Shown piece after piece: positions 34,666 to 45,000 of a stretch of 64,000 nt of DNA. The position numbers and the translations under genes are program-made. The notes below the pieces were generated by a model. It had not been told where the DNA came from, ran no database searches, and saw nothing but the letters and a program-made list of their open reading frames with translations. The stretch is from Ganoderma boninense (Eukaryota > Basidiomycota > Agaricomycetes > Polyporales > Polyporaceae). The DNA is taken from positions 769,395 to 833,394 of the forward strand of contig PJEW03000013.1 in assembly GCA_002900995.3 (NCBI GenBank), written 5' to 3'. The number at the start of each line of letters is the position of its first letter. Positions within the stretch are counted from its first letter, which is position 1.

Positions 34666-35259
34666 TCAGCCCAGCACCCCTGGAACGAGTGCGAATACGA
34701 CGTACCAGCCCGCGGTCGCCTGCATAATCATCTTGCCCTTCCGCTCTCCGAGCGCGCTCGCGAAGCTCTCCGTGTAGTTCCTCCCCAGATTATCCGTGAA
34801 CCGGGGCTTCCCATCCGCCATACCTATACATCCGCTGCGTGATCTTGTATCCCGCCGGATACCTCAGCCCCGGGAAGAGCGGCAGCGGCTTGCGGACAAG
34901 CGGCGCTTCCCCAAGCTCCTGGGAGATGATCGAGGAGACGTTTTATGAGGAGACTTGAAAGCCGATGCGCAAGACAGGGGAAAGAGCGAACGAACCTGCG
35001 ACGCCTGCTCTGTCTGATGCCAGCGAGCTGCAATGTAGAGAGGACGGACTTTGGACTTGCTGCTCATCAGCCGCTTCGCGATGGTGTCGACCGGGTCGCA
35101 CACCAGCGGCTCAGCGACATCTTCCCACTGCAACCGCACCGCGCTCGTCAGGTTGGGAAACCAGTCAAATCAGGCCATGAAAAGGGACCCACCGGCTCTT
35201 GACCCGAGGATACGCGCTGTAGCGGAGTCGGTGCCCTTGACGTTGAGCTGGTGCGCCAT
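34666..35259 (-). pseudogene. pseudogene of a small conserved-looking protein (about 165 aa)
   Basis: From ATG 35259 one frame reads MAHQLNVKGTDSATARILG, then hits TGA at 35172-35170 in the context FMA-stop-FDWF. It continues in the same frame with VRLQWEDVAEPLV, DPVDTIAKRLM and RPLYIAARWHQTEQASQ. A 77-nt phase-0 intron (34995-34919) joins this to ELGEAPLVRKPLPLFPGLRYP and ITQRMYRY. A one-base frameshift near 34825 leads to DGKPRFTDNLGRNYTES, LGERKGKMIM and a hydrophobic end WYVVFALVPGVLG (stop at 34666). The continuous, coding-like blocks and one good intron indicate a former gene. I do not recognise the family; the terminal hydrophobic segment suggests a membrane anchor. Confidence 0.5.
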
Positions 35260-35968
35260 GTTTGGGGAAAAACGAGCTGCAAGAGACGACGGGACGACAG
35301 AGACAGAGATGACGGCGATGCTCCTGAGACGATGAGCACAGAGTCCGAGTCGAGACTCAGAAAGCAAGACAAGTCATTCTGGAGCTCGAGTCTCCAGCAA
35401 GCTCAACTGCAAAGCCTGCGCCACGGGGAACAAACAAGCGACAGCAAGCTCTATCCGTTGCGATCTTCGCAACGGCGTCTCTGTTCTTCTGTTTTCTGCC
35501 TTCTTGCGAGTGATATCGTGAATGTCCAGCGTCGATCGCCGTACGTCCCAGGCTTAGATTTGTGCACGCCTGCGCTCAGCCAACTCCCACAGAATTTCGC
35601 CCACTAACCCCAGACTCGCTGGAGAACTCCGCACTCGGCCTCGCTTTCCAGGTCTCGACATGCAGCCTCCTCGTTCGTCTGCAATCATGGCCTTGCCCTG
35701 CGCGGACGCCATGGTGTTCACCCTCAGCCAGCTCCTATCCAGCTGGAAGAATGCGCTACGAAATCGTACATGGCACTGATGGCCTAGGCAATGCCGGGTC
35801 CGGGGTTTCAACCACAGTTCGGCGACCATCTCCAGACCCTCCGTCGCGAACTCGGCACTCTGCATCGACTGCAGATGCTCGGGAGTTGCTTCCAAGCAAG
35901 CTATCCCCCATCCTGTCTCGCTGCACTGAACTCTACGCTAACGCTTGGCTTCCCTTCGTTGCTTCTCA

Positions 35969-36015
35969 CCACCACCACCACCACCACCACCACCACCACC
36001 ACCACCACCACCACC
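35969..36015 (+). repeat. (CAC)n microsatellite
   Basis: About fifteen uninterrupted CAC triplets, 133 bp upstream of the LINE ORF1 start. In one frame it reads as poly-His, in another poly-Thr; I do not regard either as protein. Confidence 0.9.
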
Positions 36016-36148
36016 GCCGTTCCTACCCTCTTCCTTTCCCTTGTTCTCAGTCATGCTTTAGACTTTGGCCATCCTTTTCTGCCATCCTTACCGTCGACCC
36101 GAAATCTTACTGGCTCAAATCTCACCGACTATTAACCCCTATTCCGCC

Positions 36149-39100
36149 ATGCCGCCCCCCCTCCCATCTGCCCCCGCTCGTCCGATTCTCTTCGACATCG
36201 AGCGCTCCTCCTCGCCTCCACCCTCCGAGGACCAGGCTCCAGTCGTCTGCGAAGGAATGGAGCTCACGGTCAACGGCTTGGAACACGAAACGCCTCGTTC
36301 CGCTGCCGACCACATGCGTCGCATCCTCCACGACCTCAAGTACAGCCCTGGCCGCGATGCGGCTCGAGATGCGGTCTTCGACGCCGTGGCAATTCGTACA
36401 GCGGACACCCAGCACTGCATGGACTACGTCTACCTCTCCCTCAGCCAGGATCGGGTGCCGCAGCCAAGAGCGGACCTTCTCCAAGGCCTTAGGAGAACTC
36501 TACTCGACACCAATCAGTCCTTACGGGCCCAATGGAGAACTCAGTCTGGCCCCGACCGTACCCGCCGCGTGTTCTTCTCGGCAGACAGCAAGAGCCACGC
36601 GGAGGGTATGAAGAAGAAATTGGGAGACTGGTTTAACGGAAAGCGGTACGCCTTTTACCAGAACTACGTCTCCAAGCCACTCGGACCTTGGCGCGTTAAT
36701 TTCGACTTCTTTGAGCCCACCCACGTCGACGCCATCCTCGCGGCCCCTTTCATGATCGACCACGTCAAATATGAGGCCCGCCGGCCGCGCTACGTAACCC
36801 CGTCGTACGGTTACCAGGTTGCGCTGCTGAGCTGTCGCGACTGGGTTTCGGCCAAGGTTGTTCTCGACGGATGGATCCGCCATCTCTTTCAGGACGACCC
36901 CTCCGATCCTGTTGTCTACAGCGCTATGGAACTCGATGGCGATCTTTATACGGCAGTCCTCCCTTCCTGGGACCACGCAGTCCACGTTGCAGGCAGCTAC
37001 CGCGATCTCGAAGCGTACCTCGCCGCTAACCCGGTCACTGAGCATATCAAACCCGTGCCACAGCCAGGCCTTCTTTATGGCCTCAACGGTGTGGGTCTCT
37101 CCGTCACGCGCCAACCGCTCAACACTGCGACCTCTTCTTCCTCGGAGTTTACGCAACTCCGGCAGGAGTTCGAGTACACCCGTCAGCAGGGCGTGGAGGT
37201 GATGTCGACGCTGTTCCGCGTATCCGAGCAGAATACGGCCGCCATCACGCACTTGAACGACCAAATGTCCACCGTCAACGCTAACTCGACCGCGCTCGCT
37301 ATCTCCCAGACCCTGGGCACCGAGCTCCTCGACGTCAGCCTCAGCCTCGCCGATGCTCGCCGGGAGCGTATCAACGCGACCACTGCCCTCCTTCAACGCG
37401 ATCTTCCTCCACACGTCATTGACTACCACCGCGAGAGCATTCGCCAATGCGACGAGGACATTCAGCAATACTCGTCCCAGAAACGCCACCTCCAGTCCGA
37501 AATCGCATCCATCCATAACACGCTGTCGGCCACACTCTCCAGCAGACTGGTTGCTCAGGCCCAACCCCCTCCGCCTCCTACCGCTGGCTCATCCCAACCT
37601 CAGCTCCAGCGCCGGTCCTCCACTGCGTCGGTCGAGGACGCAATGCAGGAGCAGGTATGCTTTTCTAATGTTTTTGTTTCTCTTTCCACCCCTAATGGGT
37701 CGTCTTTCTCTCGGCTTAGCAATGAGCCTCCTGTGGTTCAAGAGGTCACGCCTCGCAGCGCCCCCGCGACGTCCCCTCCTGTGCCACCTCCTTCTTCGTT
37801 TTTTGTTGTACATTATTCTCGCACGCGCACGCTGTTCTCCCTAGTTTGCTGTTTCTTCTGTTTCCTTTCCTGTTTTCCTGTCCTCGTCGCTTCTTCTTCT
37901 CCTTCCATATCTGCGCTCACAATTAATTCCAACGGCCTCATGAACGTTGTAAAGCAGGCCAAGCTCTCGGATATGATCATGTCTCACAACCCTCATGTAT
38001 GGGTGGTTACCGAAACAAAATCAACTATGCTAATACAGGACCGCATTCGTGCACCCCCTTACCACAAGTTTGAGTCTGCAGGGCGTCCGCTCAGCAATGG
38101 GCGGGGAAGCAAGTAGGGTATAGTGATGGGTGTACAGCGGTCCTTCCACGCCCAACAGGTACCTGTCGATCCCCTTCTTCAAGGGCGCGTCCTAGCTGTC
38201 GACCTTGTAGTCCCGACTTCGCGTGGTCACGGTTACGTGCATCGCTTCGTCGCGGTCTACGCCCCGTGGGATCCTGGGATCCCGGCCCAGGTCAACGAGT
38301 TTTGAAACGCCGTTGCGGCGCTCTGCGCCTCCGCTCCCCACTCATGGGCCCTCATAGGAGACTGCAATGTCACCCTGTCTCCATCAGAGTCCCTATCCCG
38401 CGCTGAGCCAAACCCGACCAAGCGCAACGCCTACCGCTCCTGCCTTAATGCAGCTGATGGGTATGACGTCTGGCAAACGCAGCAAGATGCTGATGCTCGC
38501 ACATCCTACACCTGCCGCGCATTTTCTGGCCAGGGCCAATCAATCATCGACCGCATTGCTGTGTCCCGCCGAGGCACACTCACGGCCACATGTTCCGTGC
38601 CCCGAGACTTCATACCGGCTACAGATCATCGACCGGTACTTGCTCACATTACCTTGTCAGCGCCCACCCACCTTCAAGAGCAATCCCCGCAACCCTCGCC
38701 TTCCTTCTCTCCCCCTGTGTACCCTCCTCGCTTTCGGTACCCCAAAAAGACGGAAACCACCAGATTCAAACTTTTTGCAGATCGCGTAGATGCGGCGGTG
38801 ACTGCGGAGCATCTTACTGAACACCCGGTCACAGACGACGCTTCCTTCACCGCTCGATATCACACGCTCACAAAAATTCTACGATCTTGCGGCACTGACA
38901 CCTTTGACTTACCCCAGACCCCACCCCCCCGTCCTGCGCGGCCAACTAATGCAACCATTCGGGGCATACTTCTTGAGATCCGCCACGTAAACCAGCTCAT
39001 TGGCGCTATCCGACAAGGCTACCTCCCTCGTCTTGTGAGCCGTTATAGCTGGACAACTCCGTATTTGCAACACTTTCACTCCCTTCCCCACGCACCCCCC

Positions 39101-39289
39101 TCGTGGCATCCCGATCACTCTTCAACGTTTTTGGATCACCTCATTTCTCTTCGCCGAACACTACAACGCTTGCGGTACCGCACCGAATCCAACGAGCTCC
39201 AGCGCCGCGCAACTCGATCGTCACGCGCACGGATCGATGCTGTCCTTATGGGCGGCTCCAGCAAACGGTTGTTTGTGCATGCGCACGAC
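36149..39289 (+). pseudogene. LINE ORF1 region plus endonuclease domain (two in-frame stops)
   Basis: ATG at 36149 (context CCGCCATGC). The first 450 residues are an ORF1-like protein: a Pro-rich start, helices, a conserved-looking core (GDWFNGKRYAFYQNYVSKPL, GPWRVNFDFF), and a long coiled-coil-like part (RRERINATTALLQRDL...QYSSQKRHLQSEI). The same frame continues into an AP-type endonuclease: TINSNGLMNVVKQAKL, HVWVVTETKS, FVAVYAPWDPG, ALIGDCNVTLSPSES, SIIDRIAVSRR and ATDHRPVLAHI, covering the usual Asn, Glu, Asp/Asn and His catalytic blocks. Stops at 38114-38116 (TAG) and 38303-38305 (TGA) interrupt it; both stand where related elements, from memory, have Trp. A possible 65-nt intron (37655-37719) is discussed separately. 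The frame ends at the palindrome boundary within ...VHAHD. Confidence 0.8.
39283..39289 (+). repeat. left target-site duplication, GCACGAC
   Basis: Seven bases directly before the palindrome, repeated exactly at 42018-42024 directly after it. Flanking bases differ (C before the left copy, G before the right), so seven is the longest match. Confidence 0.85.
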
Positions 39290-39429
39290 CACATCTGGTT
39301 TCACTGTTGTATTACAATACCCCATTACTGTGGTGCAAACTCTATGCCTATGATGGCCATATTGTATTTTGTCATGCCGGTGGCCCATTGTTGTTTGTTA
39401 CAACCAGGGCCAGTTGTTGTTTGATCTGG

Positions 39430-39660
39430 GAGCACTGATAACTGATTAGAGAGGTAATCTAATCCTAGATAAGGACGACTTTTTGATCTCCTGGCTTATC
39501 AGTAATCTCTGTTACTGATCTAATCTGCAATCCGCTTTAGGGCGCTTTTTTGATCTTTTGGCTAATCAAGCTGTGCTGGGTTGATCTAATCTAATGCACC
39601 TTTGATCAGGTCGATCTAATGGGCGCTTTTGGGCGCTTTTTTGATGATCTGGCTTCCTCA
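39430..39660 (+). repeat. subterminal repeats of the palindromic element, left arm
   Basis: In about 230 bp near the left end, TGATCTAATC-like words recur (ACTGATCTAATCTG, GTTGATCTAATCTAAT, GTCGATCTAAT). GGGCGCTTTT followed by a T run and GATC-like word occurs three times. The mirrored set lies at about 41650-41880. Clustered subterminal words of this kind are often transposase-binding sites; that role is inference. Confidence 0.55.
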
Positions 39661-40605
39661 AATGGCAATTGGGGGCTGGGGGCAGGTGGGGCACCAGGAT
39701 GGGGTACCTCCTAGGTCCATTGTGGGCCCAATACTATAGCTATTGACTTGATTCTTTTTGCAGCATGTACATATAGATAGGGAGCATCCAGTCGACCAAA
39801 CAGCGAAGCAATACACCTACTACAGCTGTTTATATAGCCCATACAATGGTGGGGAGGAGAAGGTGCTGTATCTTGGGCATTTCTTGGGCATTCCCCTTCG
39901 TTGTTTTTGCATATAGTAGGCATTAGTAGTGGTATATTGGGTACATGGTTTGTTTGAGGCAGCAGTGCCTAGTACTATTTATGGGGAGCCTGCACTATTC
40001 AGCCCCTAGGCACTTTGCAGGCCAATATCTTGGGGGCCAGTGGTGCTATTACCAAGCCCTTGGTACCGTTAGAAAGGCCTGATTTAGGGCTTTCTAACGA
40101 TATATCATACACCCAAATCCATGCACTTTCACTGACCCTCTCCTCCTCCCTCCCCCCACATTGATCCCCTTATACCACAGCCCCACATGGTCGGATTGCC
40201 TTGAAACTTTATACACATGTTATGCTATATTCCTGGCATATATGTACCAACTTGCAGCCTGTGAACACCCCTGCTCCTTCCGATATTCTATTTCTGCCAT
40301 AGCACAATACTTGCATACTGTTTCCTCCATATCTTCATACCCCCTTGGCCAAATCACAGGATCTCTTTTGTTCTATGTTTGTGTACTGTACCACTATCCA
40401 GATCGTCCCTCATATTCCTTATCAGAGCACTAGATCTCTTATGGTATTCTTATCAGTGTTTGCACACTAATACCCCCACTGTAATAGATCAGGAAAATAA
40501 CATACAGATCAGATACCACCATTGGATAGAGGTCAATTACCGCTTTCCAACACATTTTAGATCATGAGATTTGGCCAAGAAATGAGGGAGATACGGGAGG
40601 AAGAG

Positions 40606-40700
40606 TACTGGAGGCACTTTTGGAGGCATTGGACAGGAGGTGTGCCTTCGGAATTTCGGTGCACAGCTCTGTTCCAACCCTCCAAAGTACCCTTCAACCA
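40606..40700. other. central core of the palindrome
   Basis: 95 nt that are not perfectly paired. The outer parts still resemble each other as inverted repeats (TTTGGAGG with a following TTGG and ACAG on the left; the complement on the right, with changes). The innermost part is a small hairpin around CCTTCGGAATTTCGG. So the whole element may once have been a complete palindrome whose centre has decayed or been edited. Confidence 0.65.
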
Positions 40701-42017
40701 CTCTTCCTCCCGTATCTCCCTCATTTCTTGGCCAAATCTCATGATCTAAAATGTGTTGGAAAGCGGTAATTGACCTCTATCCAATGGTGGTATCTGATCT
40801 GTATGTTATTTTCCTGATCTATTACAGTGGGGGTATTAGTGTGCAAACACTGATAAGAATACCATAAGAGATCTAGTGCTCTGATAAGGAATATGAGGGA
40901 CGATCTGGATAGTGGTACAGTACACAAACATAGAACAAAAGAGATCCTGTGATTTAGCCAAGGGGGTAGGAAGATATGGAGGAAACAGTATGCAAGTATT
41001 GTGCTATGGCAGAAATAGAATATCGGAAGGAGCAGGGGTGTTCACAGGCTGCAAGTTGGTACATATATGCCAGGAATATAGCATAACATGTGTATAAAGT
41101 TTCAAGGCAATCCGACCATGTGGGGCTGTGGTATAAGGGGATCAATGTGGGGGGAGGGAGGAGGAGAGGGTCAGTGAAAGTGCATGGATTTGGGTGTATG
41201 ATATATCGTTAGAAAGCCCTAAATCAGGCCTTTCTAACGGTACCAAGGGCTTGGTAATAGCACCACTGGCCCCCAAGATATTGGCCTGCAAAGTGCCTAG
41301 GGGCTGAATAGTGCAGGCTCCCCATAAATAGTACTAGGCACTGCTGCCTCAAACAAACCATGTACCCAATATACCACTACTAATGCCTACTATATGCAAA
41401 GACAACGAAGGGGAATGCCCAAGAAATGCCCAAGATACAGCACCTTCTCCTCCCCACCACTGTATGGGCTATATAAACAGCTGTAGTAGGTGTATTGCTT
41501 CGCTGTTTGGTCGACTGGATGCTCCCTATCTATATGTACATGCTGCAAAAAGAATCAAGTCAATAGCTATAGTATTGGGCCCACAATGGACCTAGGAGGT
41601 ACCCCATCCTGGTGCCCCACCTGCCCCCAGCCCCCAATTGCCATTTGAGGAAGCCAGATCATCAAAAAAGCGCCCAAAAGCGCCCATTAGATCGACCTGA
41701 TCAAAGGTGCATTAGATTAGATCAACCCAGCACAGCTTGATTAGCCAAAAGATCAAAAAAGCGCCCTAAAGCGGATTGCAGATTAGATCAGTAACAGAGA
41801 TTACTGATAAGCCAGGAGATCAAAAAGTCGTCCTTATCTAGGATTAGATTACCTCTCTAATCAGTTATCAGTGCTCCCAGATCAAACAACAACTGGCCCT
41901 GGTTGTAACAAACAACAATGGGCCACCGGCATGACAAAATACAATATGGCCATCATAGGCATAGAGTTTGCACCACAGTAATGGGGTATTGTAATACAAC
42001 AGTGGAAACCAGATGTG

Positions 42018-42024
42018 GCACGAC
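42018..42024 (+). repeat. right target-site duplication, GCACGAC
   Basis: Identical to 39283-39289. The LINE reading frame resumes at the following AGC codon (42025). Confidence 0.85.
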
Positions 42025-45000
42025 AGCGATGAGCCTCCGGCCGCTATCCAGTCACCTACTAATCCGTCTATATTTCTTACAGGACCCGATGAGATTAAGG
42101 CACAAACGGTTAACTACTTCACTGAGCTGTTCCACCGAACCTCCCGAGCCCCATCTGCTAAGCCGTGGATGGATACCCCCTCGGTTCGGGCAATACGTGC
42201 TCGTGTGGCGGATCGTCCCTTCTCCTGGCCCCAGCCTCTTACCCTGCAGGACCTGCGCTTTCTGCTACGAAAGGGCAATCCACGACCTGCACCGGGGCCT
42301 GACCTATGGGAGAAGTGGTGTGTCCGCTCCCTCAGTGATTCTAGTTTGTCCCTCGTGCTCGATCTTGTCAACTACGAAATCACCGACTCCCACTTCCCCG
42401 ACTGTGTTAAGCCTGCCGCACTCTCCACAATCTTCAAGCGAGGACCGCGCACGGACTTGGCTAACTACCGGGGTATTTCATGCTCCAACCTCCTCAAAAA
42501 TCTTCCTTTTGCCTGGCTTAACCATCTCCTGTCTTGGTATCTCACGGCTCAACAGATCCTCCCGCAGACGCAAATTGCTACCCAGCCCGGCGTCCAGGCT
42601 CGCGATCTTACGTCCTTTCTGTCCCAAGTTGAGGCTTACGCACATCGACGTAACCAACCGCTCTATCTCTTACGCCGCGATCAGCGGAAAGGGTTCGACC
42701 GACTGGAACCTGAAGGGTTCTACGATGCCGTTCACGCATACGGTCTCCCCCTTTCACTGATAGAGCTGGATCGTTCAGCACAGAGCGAAGTGCCATATAA
42801 AGTAAAGACCGTGCACGGTTTCACGCCATCATTTACAGTATCTGGAGTCACGCAGCAGGGCGGACCCTTCTCCCCCTTAAAGTCCACACTCACCACGAGC
42901 ATGGCCAACCATTGGCTTCATGACATCCTCGCCCCGGAGCAGCGCCTCATTTTCCAGACCCATCATGGTTCGCGCGGCCTTCCGCACACCCCAGATGATC
43001 GTCTCTCGCTGCGTACTCAATTTGTGGAGGCCATGGATGACTCCGTCCTTTTAGCTCCCTCTCTCGAGGCCTCTCGTACAGCAGGCCTTCATCTTGAGCG
43101 ATTCCAGGCGGCCTACGGCTGGGAAACAAGCTGGCCTAAGTCACTCCTTGCTGTTCTGCATGCGGGACCTGTACCGGCCTCTCTGCTCATGCCATCCGTA
43201 AATCTTCGTGATCCGGATTCCTCACAATCCGTACTTCATTCGGTGGCCGTCACCGACCGGCATTGCCAGTTTCTTCGTGTCCAGACCAATGATCCTGAAG
43301 CACAATACCATCGCATCCGCACCCTTATATCTGACTTCACCTTTCCCTCCCTGCACACACGTCTTCCCTTCACTGCAGTGCGCCGGATCCTTATTCAATG
43401 TCTCATGTCGAAAATCCGGCCCTATTTGTCGTACCAACCCGTCACCCGTGCTCATGCAGAGAATCTTGATCATTTACTTGCCGCCCGCATCCATGACTAT
43501 TTTCGGTTCCCTTTTCGTTTCCATTCTGCCCTCCTCTTCCTGCCGCTCTCACACTTAGGGTTTGATTTTCCTTCCATCTCCCATCTTAATGATGTCGCCG
43601 CAGTCGCTGGCTTGGTGCGTGATCTCAACCACCATGTCCCCACATTCCAGACCATGGCACGCATCACGCTTGCGGACTGGACCTGTCTCCTCAATCACTG
43701 CCGCAGCCCTCTCGAGGGTGCTACCACGCGCTCCTTCGTTCGCTCTTCCCATGTCCTACCCACCTCTTGGATTATTGCTCTTGATGTCCTCCGTCACTTC
43801 GCCATTTCCGTTCGTTGTTCTGATCAGTCCTATCTCTTTTCGGGCGATGTTGCCCTGCGCCATCTCGTTCACATCCTCCCATCTACCCCCGACAGCCCCT
43901 CCTCCCTGACCATCACCAACTTCGAACGTGCCCACGTCACCCACCTCTCTCAGGTCGCCGCATGGTCGCAACCCTCTCTTCTACCTCCTCGCCTTCGTCC
44001 TTCGCCACAAGTCCCCAGCATCCTGCAATCTTATTCAGCACGGCACGACTGGCCCACCGTTCGCAACTGGCTCCACACCCTCACTTTATCAATGCTCGTT
44101 GACTCCACCGCAGGACTCATACAGGGTATTGGGAGTTCTGGTGGCCAAACCGCCACTCGTGGGTTTGTAGGAACCGGGAGATCCGGGAGATCTGGTGGTG
44201 AGCTCACCACTCGTGTCACATCCGATACCCGCTGGCAACTGGCCCTCCCTCCCATGATTCGTCAAACCATGACAGAGGCGGCCATCCTCGCTGCTGCTAG
44301 GTTATCGCCACTCGCTGGGCACCTGCAACCGCGCATGCTCGCCAGTGACGCCTCTGCGATAGCCTCCCCCGACCACCATGTCACCTTCGCCGCGGCAACA
44401 CCTCACTCAGCGGTTGTTCTCGCTCTCTCCCCGACTGAAGCCTACACCTCCAGCCTCCATGGTGAAGTCTTTGGGCTCGTCGTCGCTGCCCTCCTTCACC
44501 TTCACGAACCGGTCACTGTTCCACCCGACTGTCCTCCTCTTTACACCGATCACCTCAACTCCGTCCGCTTCCTCGAAACTTACTCCGCACCTTCTGCCTC
44601 CACGCCCACTTCCCCTCCCCTCAATCCCGCCTTGCCTTTGTATCAATGGCTCCTCGACATATTCCGTCGCACTCCCAACCCTCCCATTCCCACCTATACG
44701 CAAGCACACACTTCCGACAACACTCCTTCTGCCCTCGCAAACCGCCTGGTGGACCACCTCGCCTCGTCCTCGCATGCCCCTCATCCACCCTGCCTATCCC
44801 TCCCTTTACCTACTTTCTCATTCCCCACCTTTGTATTGCATGTTCCCTCTCAAGGTTATATCTTCCCCTCATCAATCCCTTCCGTTCTTCGTGATCTTGC
44901 CACGCATGTCCATGTCTCGGACACCTCCGCCCGTCCCAACGCCGTCTTATTTCGATCTCTCTATGATAACCACCCAGCCCCGCCCCACCCCTACACCCGT

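Larger units (their letters stand above)
39290..42017. mobile_element. 2,728-bp palindromic (foldback-like) element inserted in the LINE
   Basis: The left arm (39290-40605, 1,316 bp) is the reverse complement of the right arm (40701-42017) except for roughly half a dozen single-base differences and one indel. The core is 40606-40700. Ends are CACATCTGGTTTC... and its complement. A 7-bp direct repeat GCACGAC flanks it. Deleting the element plus one repeat (2,735 bp) joins codons ...CAC GAC to AGC GAT GAG of the LINE ORF2 in frame. It is far more AT-rich than the LINE. It encodes no protein above about 90 codons and no transposase, so it must be non-autonomous if mobile. Long arms plus target duplication resemble foldback elements; a 7-bp duplication does not decide the superfamily (8 bp would suggest hAT or KDZ, 9 bp MULE). 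Confidence 0.9.

Noticed and set aside
35562..36611. Long plus-strand frame with a poly-His tract upstream of LINE ORF1
   Set aside because: It is a shadow of the CAC microsatellite joined to an alternative frame of ORF1; the real ORF1 frame starts at 36149.
36521..37564. 347-codon minus-strand frame opposite LINE ORF1
   Set aside because: Antisense shadow of a GC-rich ORF; no domain and Val/Gly/Arg-rich composition.
39711..41595. Mirrored small frames in the palindrome arms (70 codons at 39923-39711 minus and 41383-41595 plus, nearly identical)
   Set aside because: They exist twice only because the arms are inverted copies. They show no domain, and other frames in the arms are equally long. 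Not evidence for a protein.
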